NCBI GenBank assembly: GCA_946902875.1
Contig: OX336348.1
Coordinates: 13,479,741 to 13,543,740, forward strand
From: Nematopogon swammerdamellus
Lineage: Eukaryota > Arthropoda > Insecta > Lepidoptera > Adelidae
Length of the DNA: 64,000 nt
Reading direction: 5' to 3'
Part shown: positions 39,977-50,935 of the stretch, one piece after another
Numbering within the stretch: the first letter of the stretch is position 1
Layout of the letters: every line of letters starts with the position of its first letter
Translations under genes and position numbers: made by a program
The notes under the pieces: generated by a model
What the model was told of the DNA's origin: nothing
The model's database searches: none
The model's input: only the letters and a program-made list of their open reading frames with translations

Positions 39977-41848
39977 TTGTCAAAGTCAAAGTCAAAATTT
40001 CTTTATTTCAACGAGCACATTTTGCGGGTTCAACGCCCACAATGCTATAGAAATCGTCAACACTTTGTTAATTTCTCAGTATGTACTACATCGTCAAGTA
40101 AAATAACAAATTTAACATACATAAAGTGGCAGATACAATAATTGTAATGACTTATATATAAATAATACAAAACTATCCAGTGTATACAAAAAAATCCTTT
40201 ATATTAGTTTCAATTCAAAATATTCATTCAGTGAGTAAATTGTACTATCAATTAGTATTTTCTTAAGTATACATTTAAATTTAGGCAGCTGCAGACGCTT
40301 TTTACCGTCCGGTATTTTATTGTACAACTTAATCTTTGTCTGATCCCCGTGACGATCTGCTTTCCTGAGTCTGTTATACGGTAACTGGATATTCGTCTTG
40401 GACCTCGTGTTGTAATTGTGTTGGCGAGAGGTGGGCTGTAACTTGTCAGCGTTAATATGAACATAACATACGCATTCTAGAATATACTGACCTACAGCCG
40501 TTATTATTCCTGAATTTGCGAAAAGTGGTCGATAAGAGGTTCTTCTGTTTACACCATGGAGTATCCTGAGGGCATGTTTTTGTTTTATTAATACTCTCTT
40601 AAAATTTACAGCGTTTCCCCAGACTAGTATGCCGTAGCACATGCGCGAATGAAAAGATGCAAAATAAATCATTTTTAAAGTACTTAAGTCTACTAGAGGT
40701 TTTATTTGTTTCATTGCGTAAATGGAGGAACTTAGTTTTTTACAGAGATTGTCAATATGTATGTTCCACCTAAGCAAATTGTCAATATGAATCCCTAAGA
40801 ACTTAGTGGAGTTGGTTTGAGAGACAGCGTGGATCTCAGAATCGCTTTCCTTTTTTTTTACATTAAATTTCAACATAACTGTTTTCTGTTTGTTAAGAGC
40901 TATTCCGTTAACTGAAAACCATTTGGAAACTTCTTCTAAGACCGCAGAGGTTTTGTTGGAAAGATCATTGTCATTATCAGATGTAATGGAAAAACTAGTA
41001 TCATCCGCAAAGAGGATACTCTTACAGAGCTTATCTGTTACTTGAGGGAGATCATTTATGTAAATTAGGAACAGCAGGGGACCGAGTACAGAGCCCTGCG
41101 GCACGCCTAGGGTTATATCACTCCATTGCGAAAGAATATCACCTACCTGCACACATTTTCTGCGGTCCTGAAGATATGACTTCATTATCTTCAGAGCTCG
41201 CCCGCGTATTCCATAATAGTATAGCTTTTCGGCTAGAATGTCATGGCGAACGCAGTCGAAAGCCTTGGAAAGATCACAGAAAACCCCACCGGCTTTCTGT
41301 GATCCATCCAGGCCTGCCCAAATGTTCTTCACAAAGTTATAAACTGCGAACGTAGTTGAACGCCCTTTTCTGAACCCAAACTGATTTTCGGAAAATGTTT
41401 GATTTTTAACAAAGAAGTCAAGAAGCCTGGTTGCTAAGCTAATTTCGAGAATTTTTGAGAATGCTGGCAGTAAACTTATAGGGCGATAGTTGTTCATATC
41501 TGCACTGTTTCCCTTTTTAAAAACTGGGATTACTTTGGCCATTTTGAAAGTCTCAGGAAATATACCTTCTCGTAAAGCTTTGTTAAGAAGAATCAATAGA
41601 GGTTTCATCAACTCTTTCTCACATTGTTTGACTATGTTTGGTGAGATTCCAAAAATATCCTGACTCTTCTTGTTTTTCATAGTCTTACACGCTTTACTAA
41701 GTTCAATTGTGGATATTGGTGTGAAGTAAATAGACTGTTGACTTTGGGGAACATGATTTTTCAGATAGTTAAGAGCGAAATTTTTATCAATTTTGTTACA
41801 GTCAGATACCAGAAATGGAGCATTGATGAAATAATTATTGAAGTTGTT
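39977..41848 (-). mobile_element. 5'-truncated non-LTR retrotransposon (jockey/CR1 group)
   Basis: The minus-strand element contains the C-terminal ORF2, a short 3' untranslated region with AAATAAAGAAATTTTGACTT, and a (TTTGAC)n tail at 39977-40000. It is 5'-truncated within ORF2 at about 41848, where the frame meets unrelated sequence. No other copy in the window. Confidence 0.85.
40199..41845 (-). CDS. Non-LTR retrotransposon reverse transcriptase (ORF2, N-terminally truncated)
   Basis: The frame is open for about 548 codons; the first in-frame ATG gives 493 residues. Upstream of that ATG the frame continues with NYFINAPFLVSD and FTPISTIELSKACK, the region between endonuclease and polymerase. 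Reverse transcriptase motifs are in order: KVIPVFKKG, NNYRPISLLPAFSKILE, FGFRKGRST, DLSKAFDCVRHDIL, GVPQGSVLGPLLFLIYINDL, FADDTS (catalytic Asp pair), and the thumb FLGIHIDNLLRW. The C-terminus has LVWGNAVNFKRVLIKQKHAL and HNYNTRSKTNIQLP, typical of the jockey/CR1 group (Rex1/Daphne-like). There is no stop or frameshift, so the insertion is recent. The endonuclease domain is missing, so this copy cannot move on its own. Confidence 0.9.
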   Translation of the reverse strand, partial: NFNNYFINAPFLVSDCNKIDKNFALNYLKNHVPQSQQSIYFTPISTIELSKACKTMKNKKSQDIFGISPNIVKQCEKELMKPLLILLNKALREGIFPETFKMAKVIPVFKKGNSADMNNYRPISLLPAFSKILEISLATRLLDFFVKNQTFSENQFGFRKGRSTTFAVYNFVKNIWAGLDGSQKAGGVFCDLSKAFDCVRHDILAEKLYYYGIRGRALKIMKSYLQDRRKCVQVGDILSQWSDITLGVPQGSVLGPLLFLIYINDLPQVTDKLCKSILFADDTSFSITSDNDNDLSNKTSAVLEEVSKWFSVNGIALNKQKTVMLKFNVKKKESDSEIHAVSQTNSTKFLGIHIDNLLRWNIHIDNLCKKLSSSIYAMKQIKPLVDLSTLKMIYFASFHSRMCYGILVWGNAVNFKRVLIKQKHALRILHGVNRRTSYRPLFANSGIITAVGQYILECVCYVHINADKLQPTSRQHNYNTRSKTNIQLPYNRLRKADRHGDQTKIKLYNKIPDGKKRLQLPKFKCILKKILIDSTIYSLNEYFELKLI

Positions 41849-42128
41849 AGCTATTTACTTTTCACTGATTGATCACTGACATCATCGGTTTGGAGCCTAG
41901 AGAATGTGACAACACAGACGTACGTACGGACGGACGGACAGACAGAGAGACAGACACGTGAGAAATAATGACAGTACGTCAATGAGAAAGTGGATTTTGG
42001 CTTGTGTACACCGCGCGATAGGGAATTGATGACAGAACACAATCGATAATTTTGTCGTACTTAAGTCTAAATATTTTTGTTTTTTTTTTTCGGTTTCTTG
42101 AATGAAAAAATGTGTCCAATTGTAACAA

Positions 42129-42842
42129 TAATCAATACAAATAATTGAACTGTTAGGGATGGTTATGGAGTAAGTTAATTTGTTTTATGAGATTACATTA
42201 AAATTTGTACTCTATGTATGAAACTAAAACTAATTTGACGATTTTTAGAGATCTTTTCTGTATGTACCGTGTGGGGCCGGTACTTTAAAAGAATAGCCCC
42301 ACTGCATCTCTCCCCGTGTATGTCGTAAAAGGCGACTAAGGGATATGACTCCCTTCTTATATTACTAGGTGGTAGGGTTTAACCCGCCCGGGTTGGTACC
42401 ACCGCACTGAATGAAAGGTCGGTCGAAACGGCTATGTAAATAGTTTGTGTTTTCCGTCCAGTTCAGTGTAGCCGGCACGACCGAAGGGAAGCACTGACGT
42501 GGCACCAAGTTCACCCGGTGTTATGGGCTGACATCACGGATGTTGTAGGTGATGGTAGCCAACCGTGTCAGTTTCCATAAAAAAAAAAAAAATGTATGTA
42601 TGTATGTTCCTCCATAAATCTTAAACCGATCATCCGAATTCAGTGAAACTTAGTACAAGCGCACATTTACACACGGTACACAGGATAGGCTAAATAAAAT
42701 TCAGTTCCGGTTACGCTAAGATGTGGCTCTCGTACAAATCGAATTGTTCCGCGCGCCCAAATAAAGGTACGGTAGCGAGCTTACTCACTTTCTTCGTTTT
42801 AAATACGAATTTCACGCGAGCAAACCGCGGGCAAAAGTTAGT
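42129..42842 (-). repeat. E element split by an S3 SINE
   Basis: Reverse E 3' end (TTAGGGATGGTTATGGAGTA, GACGATTTTTAGAGATC) at 42129-42264, S3, then TGTATGTATGTTCCTCCATA to CACGCGAGCAAACCGCGGGC. Confidence 0.8.
42265..42592 (+). repeat. S3 composite SINE
   Basis: C module fused to S2 core, 13-base A-tail. TGTATG at 42259-42264 and 42593-42598 is the target duplication inside E, proving S3 moved as one unit. Confidence 0.9.
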
Positions 42843-42895
42843 TATGGAATAAATTTATAGGCACGATGCGAACGTAATATGTATTTCTTGGCTTC

Positions 42896-43115
42896 GTAAT
42901 GCAGACCAATTTTCCAAATCGTTCCTATCTCGTACTACGGCGAAAATATGGAACGCGGTCTTCCGGCGCGGCGAGTGTGTTCCCCACCACCTATAACCTG
43001 GTAGTCTTCAAAACGCGTGTCAATAAATTAGACAACGACCTCTTTGTCCGCCTTGTACGGCACGGCGGCGGCGCCTCTCTGAGCGTAATAAAAAAGAGCG
43101 TCCATAAAAAAAATA
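42896..43115 (+). pseudogene. LINE ORF2 C-terminal fragment
   Basis: Plus-strand pieces read ADQFSKSFLSRTTAKIWNAV and, after a frame change, TYNLVVFKTRVNK, followed by an A-rich tail. This is the usual C-terminal end of CR1/jockey-group LINEs (SRTAKIWN..P..TYNL..FKTRVNK pattern). Confidence 0.6.
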
Positions 43116-43292
43116 AAAAAAAAAAATATTTCGTAGAAATAACGAAAAATCGGAGCAAATAGACCGATTTTGTTTTTCGAATTTGTTTTTTCTATCGAGC
43201 AAAGATGATATTCCAACAAAAGACATACATTATGATGCGCAATTTATTTACTTATTTATTTATATATTAGAGAATTCCACAGCTTAACAAAT

Positions 43293-43430
43293 TTAAAAAA
43301 CCGGCCAAGTGCGAGTGTGACTCGCGCACCGAGGTTTCCGCACCACAAAAAAAAACAGAGATACAGACGGCGGCGGCGGCGTAGGCTTAGTAATTCCGTA
43401 CGGGATACGGAAACCTAAAAATCAACAATA
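43293..43430 (+). repeat. D2 element, internally deleted
   Basis: CCGGCCAAGTGCGAGTGTGA, GGTTTCCGCACCAC, then directly a CGG microsatellite and GGGATACGGAAACCTAAAAA. Confidence 0.75.
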
Positions 43431-44211
43431 AAAAAACTTTATAGCCTAGAATAGAATTCCTTCGGTTTACATTTTGATAATACACGGTCTATAAAAACGA
43501 TAGAAAATTGCAAAATTAAAAGATTAAATAAAATTAAAATGAAATTGAAATTAATTGCAAAATTAAAAGTCTAAGAAGTATCAAGTCAAAAAATCGATAT
43601 ACCTACCTGAAATTTCATATCCACGAAATTGTACCTTGTTCTAGAATTTCTAATAAATTAAACATAGCCTAACGCCATCTAGCTTCACAATAAGCCTTAA
43701 GTACAACTCTTTGAATTTTAAGGTTTATAAATACCGAACATTGTACCACGCGCCACTGAACGTCTAAAGCCCCACTCGAAAGCATTTGAAGGAGTCTCAA
43801 AAAGTCTGTATTTGAACAGAGCAGTACTTAACTGTGTGACTTTTGTTCTTTCTGTCCCCGTATCGGCTTAGCTCTGAATCTGCTGTTCGTACTCTTATTG
43901 CCACCCTCGCGGTGGGATCATCACGATACGCCAATTTGCACGCGGGTTAACGTGATGTGAGACTACGTCTGACTCGAATTTGAAGAAGTGTACCGCCAAT
44001 ATTAATAATACCTGCCAGATTCAGTTTTAACATATGTAAAACTTCATCTATCAGCGCAGATCGATAGCTTTTTGAAAACACGATTTGAATAACTTCGCTT
44101 CATAGAAAAATAATCATGAACATGCCTCTGAATTTAGTTATAAAAACGTATTTAAAGCAAAGTGACCAAAGCAAGGCTTTGGAAAAAATATATTTTATTT
44201 GTTGAATTTTA
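43431..44211. other. Intron sequence without recognised feature
   Basis: No ORF or repeat end recognised; may be ancestral intron sequence. Confidence 0.4.
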
Positions 44212-44526
44212 TTTTTTATGGAAACTGACACGGTTGGCTACATCACCTACAACATCCTTGATGTCAGCCCATAACACCGGGTGAACTTGGTGCCACGTCA
44301 GTGCTTCCCTTCGGTCGTGCCGGCTACACTGAACTGGGCGGAAAACTATTTACATAGCCGCTTCGACCGACCTTTCATTCAGTGCGGTGGTACCAACCCG
44401 GGCGGGATAAACCCTACCACCTAGTAATATAAGAAGGTAGTCATATCCCTTAGTCGCCTTTTACGACATACACGGGGAGAGATGCAGTGGGGCTATTCTT
44501 TTAAAGTACCGGCCCCACACGGTACA
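44212..44526 (-). repeat. S3 composite SINE
   Basis: T-run, ATGGAAACTGACACGGTTGG, S2 core, CTAGTAATATAAGAAGG junction, CTTAGTCGCCTTTTACGACA, GTACCGGCCCCACACGGTAC. Confidence 0.85.
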
Positions 44527-45291
44527 AATACACAATATATCTAAATCCGTAGCTTTTTACTTTTTTGATTTGATTCCTAGTTTTGGAATAAAAAAATAAA
44601 AACGTAATTTTTATTGATTGTGTTGCATCCTACTCCAACCAGCGAAAGCGGCGCCTTGAAAGAGAGTACGGGTGAATACGGGTTGACAGGGCCTTAAAAG
44701 CGATAGATAGAGCTGTAGATTGTTAGTTCCTGACGTTCCAAAAGTTATGAAATGAAATTAATTACACAAAAAATAAATGACAATTCTAAATTTTTAAATT
44801 CGAATCTCAATTGGATATTAGTTGACGTTTATAAGGGATTAATTCAGAGGAGAGCACGACCGGAGGTTCGTCGAGAGAGATACTTTTGGATTAGGTCGTG
44901 TATTAACTTAGAAAATTAATTATTTAAATGTTACAAATTAATTTTTAATACAAAAAATAACAAAGAATTTTACGTTGGAAATACAAGTGACTTGCAGTTA
45001 ATCCAATAGATACAAAAACATTTAAATCTAACATCTATTGATTAATTTCTGTCTTTTGACATATTGTCTGGAACTCGTATGAATCCCGCCCGAACCCGCT
45101 GGTCGCGCGCCGGTCAGCTAAGCGCTAACTAAGCTACTAAACAGAATCGGCATAGGGGCACCGATCAAGCAACTTGAGGATAGTGCTGCACCAACTTGTG
45201 TGCTGAAAACATCGATAAACTTCACGAAGGAAGGAATCATAATCATTTTTAAGTGATAAATCAATTGTGATATTTTAGTAAATACTATTTG
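44527..45291. other. Intron sequence without recognised feature
   Basis: AT-rich; no ORF or repeat end recognised. Confidence 0.4.
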
Positions 45292-45552
45292 CTACATCAC
45301 CTACAACATCCGTGATGTCAGCCCATAACACCGAGCGAATTAGGTGCCATGTCAGTGCTTCCCTTCATTTCATGTCGGCTACACTGAACTGGACGGAAAA
45401 CACGAACTATTCACATAGCCGTTTCGACCGACGTTCCGTTCAATGCGGTGGTATCAACCCGGGCGGGATAAACCCTACCACCTAGTAAGGTAAGAAGGGT
45501 AGGGACCAGGGACCTGCAGTTTTACGTGGAATCCGAACCACGGTCAGCCTCC
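45292..45552 (-). repeat. S2 SINE core with B box
   Basis: GCTACATCACCTACAACATC to GGAATCCGAACCACGGTCAG; ends abruptly at CCTCC where H begins. Confidence 0.8.
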
Positions 45553-45828
45553 ATTTTTGAAGGCGGTTTTTATATTTTTTTAAATAGTTTTTTATTCCAC
45601 AGTTTTTTTAGTAATTTTTTTCTATTAATGTACTCGGCGGAATCGCTTTCCCATCCCATCTTAACCAAATTGAATTGGGACCACACGGGAAGCACCAGCT
45701 TTCAAATAAAAAAAGAATCATCAAAATCGGTTCACCCAGTCGAAAGTTCTGAGGTAAGAAACATAAAAAAAAATACAGTCGAATTGAGAACCTCCTCCTT
45801 TTTTTTAAGTCGGTTAAAAAAGAGAAAA
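45553..45828 (-). repeat. H repeat
   Basis: TTTTTGAAGGCGGTTTTTAT, TTGGGACCACACGGGAAGCA, CCCAGTCGAAAGTTCTGAGG, TTTTAAGTCGGTTAAAA. Confidence 0.75.
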
Positions 45829-46277
45829 TATTACAAAACTTGACCAACCCGACGCGTACGGCGATTGCGTCCATACTGTATTTTGTTAATTAGCATACAA
45901 TAACGCGAACCTATTTTCGGGTTCGCATATGTGTATGCACATTTATGTATGTAATTGCGCCTTGATTGCGCCGCGCCGCGTACGCGCGCATCTTGTTGGT
46001 TCAAATTCCAAATTCCAAATTTTTTTATTGTTGAGAAGGTTAGTAACAATTTCATTTTCTTAAGTCTTGGTTAGTGTCACAAAATGTTTAGAAAAGAAAG
46101 AGGAGAACAGTAGACATAGAAAACAAAACCACCATGTGATAGATGTCCCGAGTGCACCACTGGGCTTTCGCCTGTGTCGATGCACTCAGGTTTTACAATT
46201 ACAATTTCATAATTAGACAAAATAATAATGGAATGCAAAATTAAAATAATGAAAAAAAAAAACATAGAAGCGCACAA

Positions 46278-46406
46278 GCCAGTACAGCCAGCAATCCAGG
46301 GAAGTCTCCGGTATGGCACCTACCTTCTCGGAGGTGATATTGGCTGGTCGGAGCATGCGCTTTGCCCCTCCGATTCAGCCACACATACCGGATTACATTA
46401 AAAAAA
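46278..46406 (+). repeat. S1 SINE 3' fragment
   Basis: CCAGTACAGCCAGCAATCCA to CATACCGGATTACATT plus A-tail. Confidence 0.8.
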
Positions 46407-46516
46407 AACAGAGCAAATACTTACTACTATAACGAGTAGCGATTTCTCGGCAAAAAAAAGCTGAGAATGTATGAAGGTGTAATAATTATAGGTGTTTTAG
46501 TACCCGATCCGCACAC

Positions 46517-46770
46517 TTTTGGTGTAAACGCGTGAACCGAACCGTATAGCACGGACGGCCTAACCTGAAGCGAACACACGTACGCACAAAAATGCATTTC
46601 TCTAATAATACAAATGCTTGACATGCACCTATACATGGCCTGAGCACTACTACACTCGCAGAATTTTATGCTCACCGTCATGCGTGAATGTATTTGTACG
46701 CCTCAGGTTAGAACGAACGACCTATACAGGGCTGACGGCCCTGTACCGTTCGGCTCACGCGTTTACGCGG
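46517..46770. mobile_element. MITE-like inverted-repeat element
   Basis: AACGCGTGAACCGAACCGTA is mirrored by GTACCGTTCGGCTCACGCG; AGGTTAG/CTAACCT pairs further in. Its interior (AAATGCTTGACATGCACCTA, GCAGAATTTTATGCTCACCG) recurs in reverse at 60905-61045. Confidence 0.55.
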
Positions 46771-47112
46771 TTCACGCGCCATGCGGTTGCACGCCTGGCC
46801 TTTAGGGCAGATTTGGGACCCTTTTATTATTTTTTGGAGCCTTGTCAGTGCTTCCCTTCATTTTATGTCGGGTAGTGAAAACAAAAACGGGTATGTTTAC
46901 ATTGTACGGATAATCAATATTATTGTATCTAACAAATAATAACATTAAATTAAAAAAAACTATACTAAATCTAAATTAAATCTAAAATGTAACTAACTAA
47001 AACTAAATAAATAAATTAAATAAACCTACCTATAAAACCTACCAACATACCTATAAAACCTACTAATAAATATATAAAAGAAAACTAGTAACCCTCCTCC
47101 AGGTGAGACGAT

Positions 47113-47525
47113 TTGTGTATATTATATTATTCTTTATTTGACATTTTATATTACATTTATATTAATTTTACATATATTATTATAACTATAAAAGGTAATA
47201 AAAATACACAAAATTAATATAAACAAATAAAAACGGTAATACCGCCGGCGGCGGGAGACAAACCTCCAAGCACGCCGGCGAGTGCAGACCGTGGCTACGG
47301 AGCTCTCCGAGACGACGCGAGACTAGCTACGAGCGATAGGTGGTGGTACTAGACACGTAGGCCACCACCACCCCCATCTCGGGAGCTCCGTATCCGCCGG
47401 ACTGCACGGCGACGTCACGCAGCTCTTCGATCCTTCTTCGGCCTCGTACGTGCGTCGCCGCCGCGCACTGTACCACCCGGCAGCGAGCACTGAAGACGGG
47501 GCGCGAGGCCCCGATAGCCCCAAGC
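47113..47525 (-). mobile_element. Putative non-LTR element 3' end
   Basis: A GC-rich reverse frame ends RRIEELRDVAVQSGGYG and VVVAYVSSTTTYRS then stop (near 47330). A GC-rich then AT-rich 3' region follows with AATAAAG and an (ATA)-rich tail at about 47113-47140. Family not recognised; the sharp GC contrast suggests an inserted element. Confidence 0.35.
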
Positions 47526-47866
47526 CGGTCGGGTGGTAGATGTCGTCGTCCCGCCGTTGGTGGTGTGACGGGAGCGCGTCGGTGGTTCGCCGTCGTCGCC
47601 GGCAGACGCAGGCGATGGAGCGACGAACCGTGGTGGAAGGGGTGCGCCGTCGTGGACGAAGTGGCAGCTCTATGTAACTGGACCCGGGGACTTCACGAAG
47701 AGGGCGAGACGGTGTTGTTCAGACGCGCGGCGACGCGCGGCGCAGCGGCGGTGGCGTATGACGCGACGGCGGCGAACCACCGACGCGCTCCAACCACCAA
47801 CCAACGTCACACCACCAACGTCACACCACCAACGGCGGGACGACGACGTCTACCACCCGACCGGCT
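47521..47866. repeat. GC-rich inverted repeat
   Basis: GCCGGTCGGGTGGTAGATGT + CGTCGTCCCGCCGTTGGTGG at the left is mirrored by CCACCAACGGCGGGACGACG + ACGTCTACCACCCGACCGG at the right. GGTTCGCCGTCGTCGCCG and CGGCGGCGAACC form inner arms. Confidence 0.7.
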
Positions 47867-47880
47867 ATATATTATATTTT

Positions 47881-48444
47881 ACTAATAATAAATCTGTAAG
47901 GAATGGTCATGGAGTAAGTTACTTTGTTTTATGAGATACTGCGTTGCAGAGTCTGTGTATGATACTAAAATTAAATTGGCGATTTTCAGAAATATTTTCT
48001 GAATGTATGTATGTATGTTCCTCCATAGCTCTTTAACCGATCATCCGAATTCGACGAAACTTAGTAAAAGCACATTTTACTATACGGGACACAGGATAGG
48101 CTAAATAAAATTCACTTCCGGTTACGCTAAGATGTGGCTCTCATACAAACCGAATTGAAAGGTGCGGTAGCGGGCTTACGCACTTTTTTTTGACGTGATA
48201 ACGTCTAATAAATTGATGAACACCGGCTGCACACACGAAAAAGTGTCACGTTCCATCTGAGCCGTGTCACGTTCCATCTGAGCCTGTGTGTGCAAGCGAG
48301 ATTTCAAATTTAGAATATTCATGAAACAAGGGTTGTATGACGTTATCACGTAAAACTATCGTCCGTAAACCGACTTTACAGACAACCAACAATTTTTTTT
48401 TTAATACGAATTTCACGCACGGGAAGCCCCGGGCAAAAACCAGT
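47881..48444 (-). repeat. E element with nested insertion
   Basis: AATAATAAATCTGTAAGGAA to GCGGTAGCGGGCTTACGCAC, insertion, then AATACGAATTTCACGCACGG and CCCGGGCAAAAAC. Confidence 0.75.
48188..48393. mobile_element. Inverted-repeat insertion in E
   Basis: GACGTGATAACGTC at the left and GACGTTATCACGTAAAACTA at the right are inverted. The right-hand sequence TCCGTAAACCGACTTTACAG also occurs, reversed, at 8200-8255. Two copies of GTGTCACGTTCCATCTGAGC lie inside. Confidence 0.5.
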
Positions 48445-48680
48445 AAAATATATATGTCGATAGAGGCAACTATATTGTGCCGAAACGTCACTGTTCGGGG
48501 AAACAAAGACGGGGGGGGGGGGGGGGGGGGGTTCGGGCGGCGGCAAAAGTTTCGCGGGCGAAATAAAATGAGTAAGTGGATAGTGAGTGGTCGTGCCGGC
48601 TCGCGGCGCGGTGGACATACGCGCGCACCCACGCGTCTAGCTAGACCACCGCACAACATTAGAGAAAACACCTCCCTTCT
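48445..48680. other. Sequence with poly-G run
   Basis: An uninterrupted G run at about 48512-48531. No gene. Confidence 0.5.
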
Positions 48681-48996
48681 TTTTTTATGCAATCTGACAC
48701 GGTTAGCTACACCTATCCGTGATGTCAGCCCCACAACACCGCGTGAGCTAGGTGCCGTGTCGGTGCTTCCCTTCATTTCGTGTCGGCTACACTGAACTGG
48801 TCGCAAAACAGGAACTATTTACATAGCCGTTTCGACCGACGTTTCGTTCAGTGTGTTGGTATCAACCCGGCCGGGATAAACCCTACCACCTAGTAAAGTA
48901 TGAAGGGAAAGGACCTACAGTTTTACGTGGAATCCGAACCACGGTCAGCCTCCAACGGTCGAGCGGTCACCCATCTGATTGGCCCAGCGTTGCTTA
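48681..48996 (-). repeat. S2 SINE with partial head
   Basis: T-run, CAATCTGACACGGTTAGCTA, core, B box GGTTCGGATTCC in reverse, and part of the 5S-like segment; the A box is missing. Confidence 0.8.
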
Positions 48997-49047
48997 CTCA
49001 TCTGGTCATCTGGCAACCCTGGTAATGAGGTGTTACGAACTACTATA

Positions 49048-49293
49048 GTATCTGCGCTCCAGTGTGAGAATAGCGGTCATTCACCCCTTCCTCTCAGCAC
49101 GCACACATGCGCAGAGAGGCGTGTGTATCATAACATAGTAAGAACGGTCAGCGGCCGCCCGGCTACCACAATAAGCTAGCGACAGTAATTTCGCTCGATA
49201 CGCAGAACATAGGGAAGTATCGCTTCCGCAAATACGAGTACATTGGTAGTAAGGGGTGAATGACCGCTATTCTCACACTGGAGGGCAGATACT
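49048..49293. mobile_element. MITE with 43-bp inverted repeats
   Basis: AGTATCTGCGCTCCAGTGTG + AGAATAGCGGTCATTCACCCC ... GGGGTGAATGACCGCTATTC + TCACACTGGAGGGCAGATACT. One mismatch region; CTA flanks. Confidence 0.75.
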
Positions 49294-49454
49294 CTACCTT
49301 TATTTTGTATGTATGGAAACCAGTGGCGGCTTTGACCTATAAATCTTAGTGAGGCGACTAAAAAATCCACCTACATTGCTATTACTTTATGATAAATTGA
49401 AAAACCTAAACCTAATTTTTTTTGGCCCTAACAATACTTAACCAAAAACTACTA

Positions 49455-50205
49455 TCGAATCGCGCACCGAGGGTACCGTATCGCCATGTCACGGCTAGCG
49501 CCACTAGATGAATTTCATAACACGCCACGCCATCTAGATGGCGTGTTATGAAATACTTCATATTAGTTAGTCACGATTAGAAAATGATTCATCATCTATT
49601 TGGTAGATGGCGCGCGCGCATACACTTTTTGAAACCAAAAAGTGTATGCGCGCGCGCCATCTATGGGAACCCCCGTGAGTTTTTTACTTTTTCTTATTTT
49701 CATTATTTTTTGTTATATCGGCCATAATAACACATTTTCTGTGAACATTTCAACGGGCTACCAAATTACGGTTCAAGAGATACAGGCCTCGGACAGACGG
49801 ACGGACAGACAAGCGGCGGGTGGCCGAGTGGTTTGGGCATTGGCTTCAAATGCGAGAGGTGCGAGGTTCGAATCCGGTCGGCGTGTAACAATGAGTTTTT
49901 TCTGACGAAAAAATTTACGTGTATGCATACCTACACCTGCTGCTGCCGCATAGCAGCCTCGGCTGTGTTCTCCTCTAGTCTAGTATAGCCAGCAATCCAG
50001 GGAAGTCTCCGGTATGGCACCTACCTTCTCGGAGGTGATATTGGCTGGTCGGAGCATGCGCTTTGGCCCCTCCGGCTCAGCCACCCATACCGGATTACAT
50101 AAAAAAAAAGACAGACGGACGGACGGACAGACAGACAGACAGACAGACGGCGTAGGCTTAGTAATAGGGTCCCGTACCGGATACGGAACCCTAAAAAAAA
50201 AAAAA
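49455..50205 (+). repeat. D element split by an S1 SINE
   Basis: GAATCGCGCACCGAGGGTAC to GGCCTCGGACAGACGGACGG, S1, then microsatellite and GGATACGGAACCCTAAAAAA. An internal palindrome (GTGTATGCGCGCGCGCCATC) lies near 49600-49665. Confidence 0.8.
49811..50108 (+). repeat. S1 SINE inserted in the D microsatellite
   Basis: GGCGGGTGGCCGAGTGGTTT head with B box GAGGTTCGAATCCGG; the core is shortened after ACACCTGCTGCTGC; ends CATACCGGATTACATAAAAA; GACA repeats on both sides. Confidence 0.85.
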
Positions 50206-50212
50206 AAAGAAT

Positions 50213-50285
50213 TCGCAAAAGTGAGATTCGAACCAACGTCACTAGATTGAAAAGCGAAGCATATACCATTGAGCTATGAAACTTA
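50213..50285 (-). ncRNA. tRNA-like sequence (SINE head or tRNA relic)
   Basis: The minus strand reads CATAGCTCAATGGTATATGC (A box and D-arm) and GACGTTGGTTCGAATCTCAC (B box). Spacing is close to a tRNA but the anticodon arm is not convincing. Confidence 0.4.
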
Positions 50286-50935
50286 CCGTAACTAGTGCGA
50301 ATTTCGCCATTATGTCACGGAGGTAAAACAAACCGACTTATAGAAAACGTGAATAGCCCCATCTCGCTCTGCATTATTTTAATTGCATATAGATGTCTCG
50401 TCCGGCGCCATTTATCAGAGCCTCAGCTGCTCCCTACATCCAAAGCCTCCAAGGTCAACCTGTTGTCTTTACGCTTGGTGAAGCGATATCAAAATAAGCG
50501 ATTCGTCGCCGCACCGGACCGGGGTGAGTCACCATATGCCATGCCGTACGTGACACGTCACACGTCACGTCTGTGTGTGTGTGCGTGCTGTGTTGGTGGT
50601 GTTGATGCACTAACACATCTTTAACGTATTCCGTGGCGCGCGTCGCACCAGCCGCCTCCGCCTCCTCCGCGCCGCGGCTCTAATATTGTGATCAGTTCGG
50701 ATCGGATATACTTGACTTTTTTAAGTTTTCTTTCTTCATATTTTGAAATGTTTTTTTTTCTTTACTTTCAAGATAATTAAGTGAGGCGGTGCTTCACTTG
50801 CTTCACCTGGGGAACCGCCACTGATGGAAACTGACACGGTTGGCTATACGTCACCTGCAACATCCGTGATGTCAGCCCATAACTCCGGGTGAACTTGGTG
50901 CCACGTCAGTGCTTCCCTTCGGACGTGCCGCAGGG

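Larger units (their letters stand above)
49321..50823. mobile_element. Non-autonomous hAT element carrying D and S1
   Basis: Ends CAGTGGCGG and CCGCCACTG with 8-bp duplication ATGGAAAC. No transposase recognised. The right part (50290-50820) is unique within the window; the left part is largely occupied by a D insertion. Confidence 0.8.
49313..50935 (-). repeat. S2 SINE 3' end split by a hAT element
   Basis: ATGGAAAC (49313-49320) is duplicated at 50824-50831, where S2 continues in reverse (TGACACGGTTGGCTATACGT to CCTTCGGACGTGCCG). Confidence 0.75.

Noticed and set aside
48267..48806. 179-codon reverse frame and 152-codon forward frame
   Set aside because: They span an E element, a poly-G run and an S2 SINE; no protein motif, composition set by repeats.
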